A stretch of DNA of 22,897 nt, taken from Mycoemilia scoparia (lineage: Eukaryota; Kickxellomycota; Kickxellomycetes; Kickxellales; Kickxellaceae). The translations under genes and the position numbers were made by a program. The notes under the pieces are model-generated. The model was given only the letters and a program-made list of their open reading frames with translations, did no database searches and was not told the DNA's origin. Location of the stretch: NCBI GenBank assembly GCA_027575805.1, contig JANBPU010000251.1, positions 1-22,897 of the forward strand, in the 5' to 3' direction. Below, piece by piece: positions 8,315 to 16,645 of this stretch. Position 1 is the first letter of the stretch; the number at the start of each line of letters is the position of its first letter.

Positions 8315-8784
8315 TTTCAGGATAAGTACAATATAGGAAGAATTTTTTATAACCAAAAGTAGATCATGGTAATCAAAAGGTAGGAATTGGCGTTATTTCT
8401 GTAACAAAATACAAGAAAGAACGTAATCAGGGACAAGCCAAGAACCATCATATGACAAGAATAGTAATCGATTTGGTTATGGGGATATATCACGTTGACG
8501 CCTAACCCTGCACATGACTTTCTTTTCTATTTCCCTAATATCTCTAGTCAAATGTTCTATATACAAAGGAGTTTAGCCTTATACATTTAATAGACTACTA
8601 CACCAAGGGCTGGTGGCTCTAGCTTGTGCCCAACTTCAGGCTCTGGTTTTCATGTATTTAACACTTTAGAACTACCATTCCACACAACATTAGTATTACC
8701 TAACCCCATAATATATAAGCCAGACCTAATCCATTATTAGTAGACCACCTGATCGACCAATCCCAAAATTAGATTCTGTTAGGA
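8315..8784. other. Divergent intergenic region
   Basis: It separates the minus-strand C6orf136-like gene from the plus-strand Lcl3-like gene. A TTATAAAA element on the minus strand near 8341-8352 lies close to the start codon of the former. I see no repeats or further genes. Confidence 0.4.
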
Positions 8785-8792
8785 TATAAATA
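8785..8792 (+). promoter_or_regulatory. TATA box of the Lcl3-like gene
   Basis: TATAAATA directly abuts the ATG at 8793. If it is a working TATA box, transcription starts about 25-35 bp later, so that ATG is not in the mRNA and the next ATG, at 9264, would be used. Confidence 0.5.
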
Positions 8793-9263
8793 ATGACGAT
8801 ACAGGCTTATTATAGGGTTAATAGAAACAAACTTATTTACCGCTTTAGTGACATCACATTAATCAAATCGATCACAAGACATAAACAGCGTCCGAGGAAA
8901 GCAGCAATAAGCCATACCGCTACACACAGAATATTAGTCACACCACCATCATTTCCTCCCACCGAGCCTATTCTAAAGCTCAGACCTTCCTTATTTATCT
9001 ATTTCATTATCGTAGTGCTACTGCAATTCCCACTAATAGTTGTATCTGCACCCCCGTCATCGTCATCGTCATCGTCACTGTTGTATTCACGCAAACCTAC
9101 CACATCTCCTAAACTAGAAACCCCAAACACTATAACAATCTGTATACCAATACCCCAGCTACTAACAACTCTATCACTATCACCAGTCACGAATATCATC
9201 AAGTCCACCATAACAACCACTACTACTACTAATACAAACAAGTACTATACTGTTTGCATAACA

Positions 9264-10221
9264 ATGCCCCAAATCCCAACCAGCCAAGACATACAATCCT
9301 GGATAACCGACAAAATCCACGGCAAAAACGGGATAATCTCAACCGAAAAGTTCCCAAACTCGAGCCACTTTTATATGCTTATCGGCGGTTTATCAACGGG
9401 GATATTGATAATGGGATGGAGAGCTGGGATGCAGCGATACATGACAGCAGCACATATCCCGCCAAACGTGATTACAAAACAACGGCCTATAAGGGGCTGG
9501 GTAGTTGATGTTGGAGATGGAGATAATTGTAGAATTTATCATACCCCTTTGTTAAGATGGTTTGGAAGAATTCCAGATGCTTTCAAGAAACGGCGTGGGA
9601 TTAGTAGTTATACGATTAACGTCAGGCTGGCGGGGGTTGATGCACCTGAGGCTAGCCATTTTGGTAACCCCTCTCAACCATTTTCCAAAGAAGCTCGGGA
9701 ATGTTTGACAAGAATATTGAAGGATAAAAGAGTCACCGTGGTGCCGTATAGGAAAGACCAGTATGGAAGAATTGTAAGTCTCTCAAATATTTATATTTAT
9801 ATTTAGTTTGGGAATCACATGGATATTGACAGAATTATTTGCTTTTAATTTATGATTAATGGATGGAAATAAGGTTGGGATGGTATATTATCGTAAATGG
9901 GGAATATTCTCTCATAATGCTTCAGAAGATTTATTAAAGGCCGGGTTTGCCGAAGTTTATGTTGGCGATCAAGCCGAATATGGTGATATATTAAACACCT
10001 TAAAGAAATTAGAACGTAATGCAAGGTAAGACGCATGCGCTTATGGCTTGCTAAAGTCATTGGTATTATTGCTGCTGCTCTTATACCCAAATCTCTAAAT
10101 AATTTTGTCTTGATATATTTTGTATAGGCAGAAGCGCATTGGAATGTGGTCGCAAAGCAAGTCTTCGTACGTCAGCCCCCAGGAGTATAAGAAAAATATC
10201 AGAAACACGCACCAAGACTAA
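9264..10221 (+). CDS. LCL3: Lcl3-like thermonuclease (SNase-fold), three exons
   Basis: Exons 9264-9773, 9874-10025 and 10128-10221 (introns of 100 and 102 bp, GTAAGT/AAG and GTAAGA/TAG) give 251 aa, close to the size I recall for yeast Lcl3. A membrane segment at about 36-52 is followed by a staphylococcal-nuclease domain from about 77. VVDVGDGDN matches the Ca-binding strand; the catalytic residues map to R121 and E129 (VRLAGVDAPE) and R169 (DQYGR). SHFGNPSQPF is typical of the Lcl3 group, which is membrane-anchored and often assigned to mitochondria. The frame is open back to an ATG at 8793, adding 157 residues with TCATCG and ACT repeats and one hydrophobic stretch. I prefer 9264, because a TATA box touches the upstream ATG and no ATG occurs between the two. 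The gene is convergent with Sam50. Confidence 0.85.
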
Positions 10222-10382
10222 CACATAACACCATCGTCTAGTTTGCAGCAAATTACTTGTATTTAACATCTTCCACAAGAGTCATTACTTATGCATTTCC
10301 ATTATGATCTGCTAGAGCTTATTTATCATTTTTAATTTATTTATTTATTTGTCCCACCCAAATCTATTTATTGTGCGTAAAA

Positions 10383-10388
10383 AATAAA
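10383..10388 (+). terminator. Polyadenylation signal of the Lcl3-like gene
   Basis: AATAAA 160 bp after the stop, about 105 bp before the 3' end of the convergent Sam50 coding region; the two 3' ends are probably close together or overlapping. Confidence 0.45.
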
Positions 10389-10495
10389 GTTTCAAAAAGT
10401 TCATACACACCATCACTCCAAATTTACCCCTTATTATAAAATTGAAAAGTCTCAAAAATCGCATTTATAAAAATCATATATTTCTTTTTTCATCC

Positions 10496-12097
10496 TCAAA
10501 GGAAGTTTAGCCCCAAGCCCAGTTGGAACCCAGACTTGACCGAATCAGTGCTGGTAGCAGCCAAAGGAATAGAATAATTCAATTCAACACGAAGGAACGA
10601 ATGCTGGTATACAAAGCCAACACCAGCAGCAATGCTTGGGGTATAAAGCAGATGATTGATCTGGGTCTTCAAATCTTTACCTCCACTTCCTCTGGCAATA
10701 ACCAAAGGAGACAAGTTGCCACCATTAACCCACAAATGACCAAACAATCTCGGCGTTCCAAATATCTTTGTCAAAGGGGTCAAAATATGAGCACCAAATC
10801 CATAAAACATATCGCCACCCAGACTATCAGCCTTATCACGCGGTCCAATCCCACCATACTGGAACCCTCTCAAACTATTAGGCCCGCCCAGCATGAATCT
10901 ATCAGCAATCCTCGTATTGTCGTCATTGAAGGGCAATACAACACCTGCCTGGAAACTACTGTTCAAAATAATCGAGTCCAAGACGGTTTGTGCAACTTGG
11001 GTTTCCAAATGGCATTTTCCAAAATACACATCGCCTCCGATTCCTGACAACTCGATCGTATCCTTGACAAGTGATCCGGTTGTTGGGATAGTTGGATGAT
11101 CACGGGTATCCCGAGTATAAATATGAGACACGGATGATTTGAATGAATGGCCAGCCTCATTCCGAACACTATACGAAGCATTAGGGCTCAAGTTTGCAAC
11201 CTCTCTCCAAATAGCATTATAGGCAAATTGATGAGTGCCAATAGCTGCACCAGTATAAGTCTTGTAAGTGAGTTGGATCCCACGGTTATACAAATCGTGA
11301 GAATTATAGAGTTGGTTGTCAATATGGTTGGACATAACAATCAGGTCGAATCTTTTTAGTGGATCTGCTTTTAGAGGAGTCGAGAAAATTCCCTGGAACG
11401 ATGAGCTGGTTTTGGTCCCAATTGAGCTGTTGATAACCAAAGATTCCGCACCTCCAAATAGGTTTCGTAATTGCATGGCTACATTGGCACTGGCTTCGTT
11501 GTCACTCAACTCGGTCCCGGTTGTTAGTTTCAACATTTTGTGTTCCTGACAATCCAATACGACATCGATAAATCCATCAAGGTTTTGTCCACTGCCACCG
11601 TCGTTGTTGGTGTTGGCAGAGTCCATGGTCACATTGACTGATTTGGCAATATCAAAGGCTTGCAGTTTTCCAGCAACATTTTGTGACTGTGTTATTATCG
11701 AACCCAATGTATCAGCTCGTAAGACGGGTTTCAATAGATCGTCAAGAAACCCTTTGCGAATACGGGTTAGACCATTGATCTTGAAAGTATGGACTGATCT
11801 TGGTGAATTAAATGGATTCTCCTCTCTCTATAAAGATATTATACACACGTATATCATATCACATTAGGATTCTTTAGTTGTCTTTGTGTGTGTGTGTGTG
11901 TGTACATGCTTGCTTAGGTGATTAAATTGAATAGTTTGTTTGACACTATTTCTTACTTTTGGCTGATTAAATACCCGCCCAAGCATTTCACTTGCACTTG
12001 GCACATTAAGTCCACTACTATCATCGTTATAGCCATTTGAAAAGTTACTGGAGTTTTGCGAATCAAACTCGCTTTTTGTATCAGTAAAATTACTCAT
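10496..12097 (-). CDS. SAM50: Sam50/Tob55, mitochondrial outer-membrane beta-barrel assembly protein
   Basis: Exons (minus strand) 12097-11957 and 11827-10496, joined in phase 0 across a 129-bp intron (GTAAGA donor, TATAG acceptor), give 490 aa, the usual size. The first ~50 residues are Ser/Asn-rich. A POTRA-like segment begins near 59 (VHTFKINGLTRIRKGFL). The C-terminal ~350 residues form the Omp85 beta-barrel with the hallmark loop-6 motif GGPNSLRGFQYGGIGPRD (LRGF at about 366-369) and end in a strand, SGFQLGLGLNFL. Family knowledge: the core of the SAM complex folds beta-barrel proteins such as Tom40 and porin into the outer membrane. The intron contains a (TG)n repeat. A TATA box lies about 95 bp upstream. 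It is divergent from the Sen34 gene. Confidence 0.95.
11885..11903 (+). repeat. (TG)n microsatellite in the Sam50 intron
   Basis: About nine TG units inside the single intron of the Sam50 gene. Confidence 0.85.
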
Positions 12098-12191
12098 CGA
12101 ATGTTTTTTTCTATTATCAACAATAATACCAGTATAAAGACATAGGTAGTAAATACTCGTACATCACTCATACGTTTTATTCATATATTGA

Positions 12192-12201
12192 TATTTATAA
12201 A
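12192..12201 (-). promoter_or_regulatory. TATA box of SAM50
   Basis: TTTATAAATA on the minus strand, about 95 bp before the ATG at 12097. Confidence 0.5.
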
Positions 12202-12662
12202 CAACCAACTTACCCTTTAATTCTTTTCAACAAAATCGTGGAAATATATATAAAGAAAAGAAGGTGAGGCTTATCGCACAACCTGGACTGGACTGGAATA
12301 GAACACTAATACACCCTTTTTGTATATATTTGACTTTGAGTTTAACAATCAACTACCACTGCTACTATTACTACCACTACCACTACTAATGCTACCAGAA
12401 ACAAGATTACTGTAATATCACAATAAAAAGATGGGAAAGAAAAGGGAAGCAGATCTTTAATGAAAGGCATATCCCATATTTTATGGGATATTATTCCGCA
12501 ATTTAATTCAAAAAATAATTCTTAGTGATTGATCTATCTATTTATCCTTGCAAATCTTTATTTATATATTACCCTACCTTTTATCTGATTCCAACTCACT
12601 CACTCGCACACTCACACGTATTTACAGTTTACATTTCAATATCAGCAATTAATCATACAATA
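12202..12662. promoter_or_regulatory. Shared divergent promoter region, SAM50/SEN34
   Basis: The two start codons are 565 bp apart. The region contains a CTA/CCA-rich triplet tract at about 12353-12402, a perfect palindrome at 12469-12491, and a TATATATATAAAG stretch near 12246. There is no clear TATA box close to the Sen34 start. I see no additional gene. Confidence 0.5.
12469..12491. promoter_or_regulatory. Perfect 10-bp palindrome in a divergent promoter
   Basis: ATATCCCATA at 12469-12478 is the exact reverse complement of TATGGGATAT at 12482-12491, with a TTT spacer. Such a site could bind a dimeric regulator or extrude as a hairpin. Position between two divergent genes suggests regulation, but this is inference. 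Confidence 0.45.
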
Positions 12663-13379
12663 ATGGAATCAATCAAGCAACCATTACCCGAAACCGAGAT
12701 CCAAGAAGGCACCACCATAAACTTATCATCACAACAGCCACCCTCACCACCATATCCCGCGATTCTAAGCGGAGATCAAAATGTATTAATATGGGACCCA
12801 AAAATCGCAACATTGCTTCGAAAAAATCACAAAGTGGTTGGCTCGTTGATTGGAAACATGCCACCAAGTAATCAATTTGGTGGTTCACCCCAAGGACTTC
12901 CACTAGCATTATTACCAGAAGAAACCAGTGTTTTACTTCAAGAAGGTATAATTCGGCTAGAAACCAGCGAACTTGAAAATACCACAGCCACCACCACCAC
13001 CAACAATTATCGACATCATCAACATTCAATACCAATATGGAACTGGCCACAATCACAAAAAGACAAAAATAAACTACAAATATACTCTGATCTCCGCTCA
13101 AAAGGCTATTTCTTGACCTCGGGGTTAAAGTTTGGTGGAGACTATTTGGCATATCCAGGCGAACCAATGCGCTATCATTCGCATTTTATTGTAAATATCG
13201 TCGAGCCAGATTCTATAATCCGGCCCAAAGACTTTGTTGCTATGGGCAGGTTGGGCACAACTGTTAAAAAATCTCGTCTGATTAGTTTTGTTGAATCATC
13301 CAACAATCGTGATGATGGTGGTGGTAGTGGTGATAAAAAGGTTAAATATATTAGTTTGGATTGGGCCCATATGGGATGA
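12663..13379 (+). CDS. SEN34: tRNA-splicing endonuclease catalytic subunit Sen34
   Basis: 238 aa, intronless. The N-terminal domain is at about 33-100, with VLIWDPKIATLLRKNHKVVG, followed by a Thr/Asn-rich linker and then the endonuclease domain at about 138-236. That domain carries the signature YLAYPGEPMRYHSHFIV. The catalytic triad maps to Y164, H172 and K203 (GRLGTTVKKS), with the same spacing as I recall for human TSEN34 (Y247, H255, K286). Family knowledge: Sen34 cuts the 3' splice site of intron-containing tRNA precursors as part of the Sen2/Sen34/Sen15/Sen54 complex. The open frame begins 46 codons earlier, but the ATG at 12663 starts a normal N-terminus, and the upstream part reads as AT-rich leader. 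The gene is convergent with Sec61 beta. Confidence 0.93.
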   Translation: MESIKQPLPETEIQEGTTINLSSQQPPSPPYPAILSGDQNVLIWDPKIATLLRKNHKVVGSLIGNMPPSNQFGGSPQGLPLALLPEETSVLLQEGIIRLETSELENTTATTTTNNYRHHQHSIPIWNWPQSQKDKNKLQIYSDLRSKGYFLTSGLKFGGDYLAYPGEPMRYHSHFIVNIVEPDSIIRPKDFVAMGRLGTTVKKSRLISFVESSNNRDDGGGSGDKKVKYISLDWAHMG

Positions 13380-13547
13380 TAATAATGATAATAATAATAA
13401 TAAAATTAATATAATTTCAAATCCCTCAAATCACACTTTTTATTATTTAATTTCAATACATACATATATATATGGAAATAAAATGTTGATGATAACTCTT
13501 GAATATAATGAACTCCAGTTACAGATATTTGTATATTTATAAAGATT

Positions 13548-13563
13548 GAGAGAGAGAGAGAGA
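13548..13563 (+). repeat. (GA)8 microsatellite
   Basis: A GA run between the convergent ends of SEN34 and the Sec61 beta gene. Confidence 0.8.
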
Positions 13564-13593
13564 AATGATAAGTATATATATAGTGTGGAGAGC

Positions 13594-13599
13594 AATAAA
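13594..13599 (+). terminator. Possible polyadenylation signal of SEN34
   Basis: AATAAA 215 bp after the stop, only about 45 bp from the stop codon of the convergent Sec61 beta gene, so the two transcripts may overlap at their 3' ends. Confidence 0.35.
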
Positions 13600-13640
13600 A
13601 AGAAATTGGTAAACTAGCCAACATATATAAATGGAAATGT

Positions 13641-14264
13641 TCAAGATGAAGCAGTGGGACGAGTCAATTTGCCATAAATATGCAAAAGGAATACCGAAGC
13701 AATGAAAACCAAGCTCATGACCAATACAACAACAGGATCGCTATTTAAAATTTACAAATACATCATCATTAATATTATATTCAAAAAAATAATGTCATGC
13801 TAGCACTACTATAATTGCATGTATGTGTGTACTTACACCTTAAGTCCTGGCGAGTCCTCGGAATATAATCTCATCATAGTCTGGGTGGATCCAACAGCGC
13901 GAGAAACATTACGACCTGCTGCTGCTGCTCCTTTTCCGCTTCCTCCAGCAGAAGCTCCCCCACGACGAGCACTATCGTTAATAATTTGTTAACAAGCATG
14001 TGTCAAGATTACTAAAAAGATTTTGAATATTAAATTTAAATGTGCCGTCAACAAGTATAATGCTGTTGAAAACTTACCGAAGGGTGCGTGGGCCTGAGCC
14101 TGCGGGTACTGGTGCGGGTGATCCTTCAGCCTACAAAAACAGTACAAGACACAAATAGCTTAGAGATTGCCAAGACCTACTCATCTGCCCATATACATCA
14201 CAACAGACATTCAAAAGCAATTATACACATATACAGAGCAAATGCATTCGCATTTTCTTACCAT
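13641..14264 (-). CDS. SBH1: Sec61 beta subunit of the protein translocon (four exons)
   Basis: Minus-strand exons 14264-14262, 14130-14078, 13971-13837 and 13740-13641 join to 96 aa; all three introns (131, 106 and 96 bp) have GTAAG-type donors and AG acceptors, and keep one frame. Exon 1 encodes only the initiator methionine. Residues 2-50 are Gly/Ala/Arg-rich and flexible, then YSEDSPGLKVDPVVVLVMS leads into the single tail-anchor membrane helix at about 66-85, followed by HIYGKLTR. This is the conserved Sec61 beta/Sbh1 pattern. Family knowledge: it is a tail-anchored subunit of the ER Sec61 channel that assists co-translational transport. A canonical TATAAATA lies 56 bp upstream of the ATG. 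No single exon is long enough to stand out as an open frame. Confidence 0.93.
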
Positions 14265-14319
14265 TATTATTATTGTTATATTTGTTGTTGCTTTTGTTAC
14301 TTATCAATGTAATATATTC

Positions 14320-14327
14320 TATTTATA
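14320..14327 (-). promoter_or_regulatory. TATA box of the Sec61 beta gene
   Basis: TATAAATA on the minus strand, 56 bp before the ATG at 14264. This supports the one-codon first exon. Confidence 0.65.
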
Positions 14328-14950
14328 AAACACATCCAGCAAAATGATATTAGTTGATTTCGGCGAATTGTTAAAGATGCTTGATAGATGCGAGAATCAG
14401 CTGCAAATTATACTGGGTATAATAAAATGAAACAACAAGGTGTAATAATAAACATGAGAGTACTTGTCAAATATCCTTACCAAATATTATATATATATGC
14501 GTTAAGGAATAGAAGAGAAGGAAATAAACCCCAATAAAGTGAAATGTGAAGTTGTGTAGTATTTAACAAAGAACACAAGAAGCTCATACACACACAAAAT
14601 TGGGCTTACTTTCAAAATCACGACACATGTGCTGTTGCCATTCTATTTCTTCAAGCTCAGATCTAATATATTGCTAGTCAACAGTAATAACAACACAACG
14701 GTTTAGTTGATGTGGCCAATCAAAGGGTGGCACATAGTCAGCATCTGATCAGTCAATCAAAAAGCAAATCAAAGACTAGCTTTATATCCTACACAAACGG
14801 CATTCTCTCTCTATACTTTTAGCCCAAGCTTCTGCTCATCTTTACCACAACATTTCAGATAAAACTGTTGTAACTCAGTTATCTTTTTAAATAAAAGAAC
14901 GTGTAAATTATCATAGACAATTGCTTTATTTAACCACATCCACATGGTCA
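14328..14950. other. Intergenic region without supported gene
   Basis: AT-rich spacer between Sec61 beta and the repeat-rich segment. I found no coding, RNA or repeat signal; a minus-strand open frame at 14811-14993 begins inside the MITE copy and is not a gene. Confidence 0.5.
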
Positions 14951-15056
14951 TATGGGAGAGAATTTTTGAAGGATACCTTTTGGTGGCTGCCAATGATTAT
15001 AGGGGCAGCAATCACATCCAAATGAATGAATAGCCCTTTAAAAATAACTATCCATA
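14951..15056. mobile_element. MITE-like element, copy B
   Basis: It starts TATGGGAGAGAATTTTTGAAGG and ends with the imperfect reverse complement (CCCTTTAAAAATAACTATCCATA). The interior carries TACCTTTTGGTGGC and GCAGCAATCACATCCAAATG, shared with copies C, E and F. About 75 bp beyond its right end (to about 15145) also resemble the flank of copy A. Confidence 0.6.
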
Positions 15057-15351
15057 CGACAGAATCTCCTTTGAAGGTGTGTACCAGAATGTGATACCTT
15101 TGAAAATAGCCAATAATCCATCAGGCTCCAGCTAAAATATATGTCTGCTTATAGACTAATTTTCCAGGCATTGTATGAGGGCACCTATCTGTTTCCAATT
15201 GATGGAGAACTTGCCATATGCTTGATCTCAAACCAAATCTCACCAAATACTCAAAATATCATTGATTGTGACTAGTATTATCATTAGTACCAACAATTTC
15301 CTCTCAAAAAAAATAATAAATAGGTTGCAGCTTCTACTCAAAAATGGATAC

Positions 15352-15705
15352 TTATGTAAACTCCATATTATTACATACAATATCCCCAGTCAAGCCACAA
15401 GCACAATTCAAGAAATTAACATAGAACCCAATATTCTGGCTATCCTCGCCCTTGCATCTATCCCACCAATCTGCGGGCAACGTATTGCATACGAATTTTG
15501 TACACAGAATAGTGCCATCTTTTCTGCAAAGACAGGCATTACACCCATCGTTCCATATTGAATGATCACGGTGGTTCTTTACACACGTATCTTTGGGAGT
15601 CAAAGTCGGCTGTGCTTGAGCTCCGGTAGTTGTTTCTTCGGCTCTACTACCAATGGCTAGCAGTGTCGCGGCAAACGAAATGAGTGTTACTTTGGAAACT
15701 AACAT
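15352..15705 (-). CDS. Secreted pacifastin-like cysteine-rich protein
   Basis: 117 aa, intronless. Residues 1-22 are a signal peptide (VTLISFAATLLAIGS core, cut near SRA|EE). A Thr-rich spacer follows. Residues 41-73 form a pacifastin-type inhibitor unit: C41-x13-C55-N-A-C58-L-C60-x3-G-x3-C68-T-x3-C73, close to the family pattern (usually x9-12 in the first gap). By analogy the reactive bond would follow K70, suggesting trypsin-like targets. Residues 84-111 look like a second, degenerate unit with C84, C101, C103 and C111 but phenylalanine at both positions expected for Cys2 and Cys6. Pacifastins are known mainly as arthropod serine-protease inhibitors. A TATA box lies about 85 bp upstream. 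The gene is downstream of, and on the same strand as, a secreted subtilase, 940 bp away. The inhibitor function is inferred from the cysteine pattern alone. Confidence 0.75.
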   Translation of the reverse strand: MLVSKVTLISFAATLLAIGSRAEETTTGAQAQPTLTPKDTCVKNHRDHSIWNDGCNACLCRKDGTILCTKFVCNTLPADWWDRCKGEDSQNIGFYVNFLNCACGLTGDIVCNNMEFT

Positions 15706-15786
15706 GATCGAAACACTGTTGTTATGGAATAATACTAATAATACTAATAATATCTCGAATCTTGAAAAGTATTGTGGTTATTTAAA

Positions 15787-15797
15787 GTTTATAAATA
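15787..15797 (-). promoter_or_regulatory. TATA box of the pacifastin-like gene
   Basis: TATTTATAAAC on the minus strand, about 85 bp before the ATG at 15705. Confidence 0.5.
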
Positions 15798-16232
15798 ATA
15801 CAGGGAAATACAAGTCATTAGAATAATTCCTGAACGATCATTTCTTTTATTTCTATAAAGTTCCGATTTATTAGCATTTTCTCTATTTTTAATATATCAA
15901 CTCTTCCTTCCCACCCTTTGTCTAGATCACTCTCTGCCTCACTGTCTTTCTGTCTGTCTCTTTTTCACTACCTTGCCCTTTCATTTTTATTGACTCTGTT
16001 TTATTAAATTGCCATGCATCAAACAGATATACCAGTTATTGCCAACAAAAACCACTTTATGCCTCAATATTACTATTTCATTTCGATCTTATGCTCTAAT
16101 GTCGCACTGTCCCATCTATGGTATAAAATATAGTATTTATTGAATCTTTTGGTGGCTGATTGATTACAGATAGTGTTGTTACTATCACTAATACAGGCAC
16201 AACAAGCTTCTTTAACCTTTTATCCGCAGTTA

Positions 16233-16258
16233 ATATATATATATATATATATATATAT
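16233..16258. repeat. (AT)13 microsatellite
   Basis: Uninterrupted AT dinucleotides in the protease/pacifastin spacer. Confidence 0.9.
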
Positions 16259-16448
16259 GCTTGTATATCCTGCATTTACTATATTTTGTTATGAAATATA
16301 TATGAATAATCTGGTATGATTTCATTTTGTGGTCTTTTGAGGATGAGTCATTCAAGCCTCCGATCCTGTCCTGCCCTATCCATTATCATTTGTTTTTAGC
16401 CATACCGAAATAACTGACTATTGTGCCTCAGACAAAAATAACTGCGTA

Positions 16449-16466
16449 ATATATATATATATATAT
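16449..16466. repeat. (AT)9 microsatellite
   Basis: A second, shorter AT run in the same spacer, about 190 bp from the first. Confidence 0.85.
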
Positions 16467-16645
16467 TAGGAAAATCTAAATCTTCTAAACAAATAAATTC
16501 ATATATCTCTGAATGTACTTTATAGTTGATATTCACATCACTGCTTTCTATTACCAAGAATAATCAAAACGTTTTATAACTATTGTTGTCAGATATATCT
16601 TGTCATGGCATGTAAAAATTAAAACTTCAAAAGTAAAAATAAAGT

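Larger units (their letters stand above)
15798..16645. other. Intergenic region between protease and pacifastin-like gene
   Basis: It includes a pyrimidine-rich CT/CTGT tract at about 15900-15985 and two (AT)n microsatellites. I see no gene. It must hold the 3' end of the protease transcript and the upstream control region of the pacifastin-like gene. Confidence 0.5.

Noticed and set aside
8793..9263. 157-residue N-terminal extension of the Lcl3-like protein
   Set aside because: A TATAAATA touches its ATG, the sequence is low-complexity, and the shorter form has the normal family size. Kept as an alternative start.
10523..11047. 174-codon plus-strand frame across the Sam50 gene
   Set aside because: Sam50 on the opposite strand is certain from its domain and splice structure.
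12525..12662. 46-codon extension upstream of Sen34
   Set aside because: AT-rich, leader-like, absent from the family's N-terminus, and the frame does not begin at a better-supported ATG.
14811..14993. 60-codon minus-strand frame
   Set aside because: It starts inside MITE copy B, and its first codons are element sequence also found in copy F.
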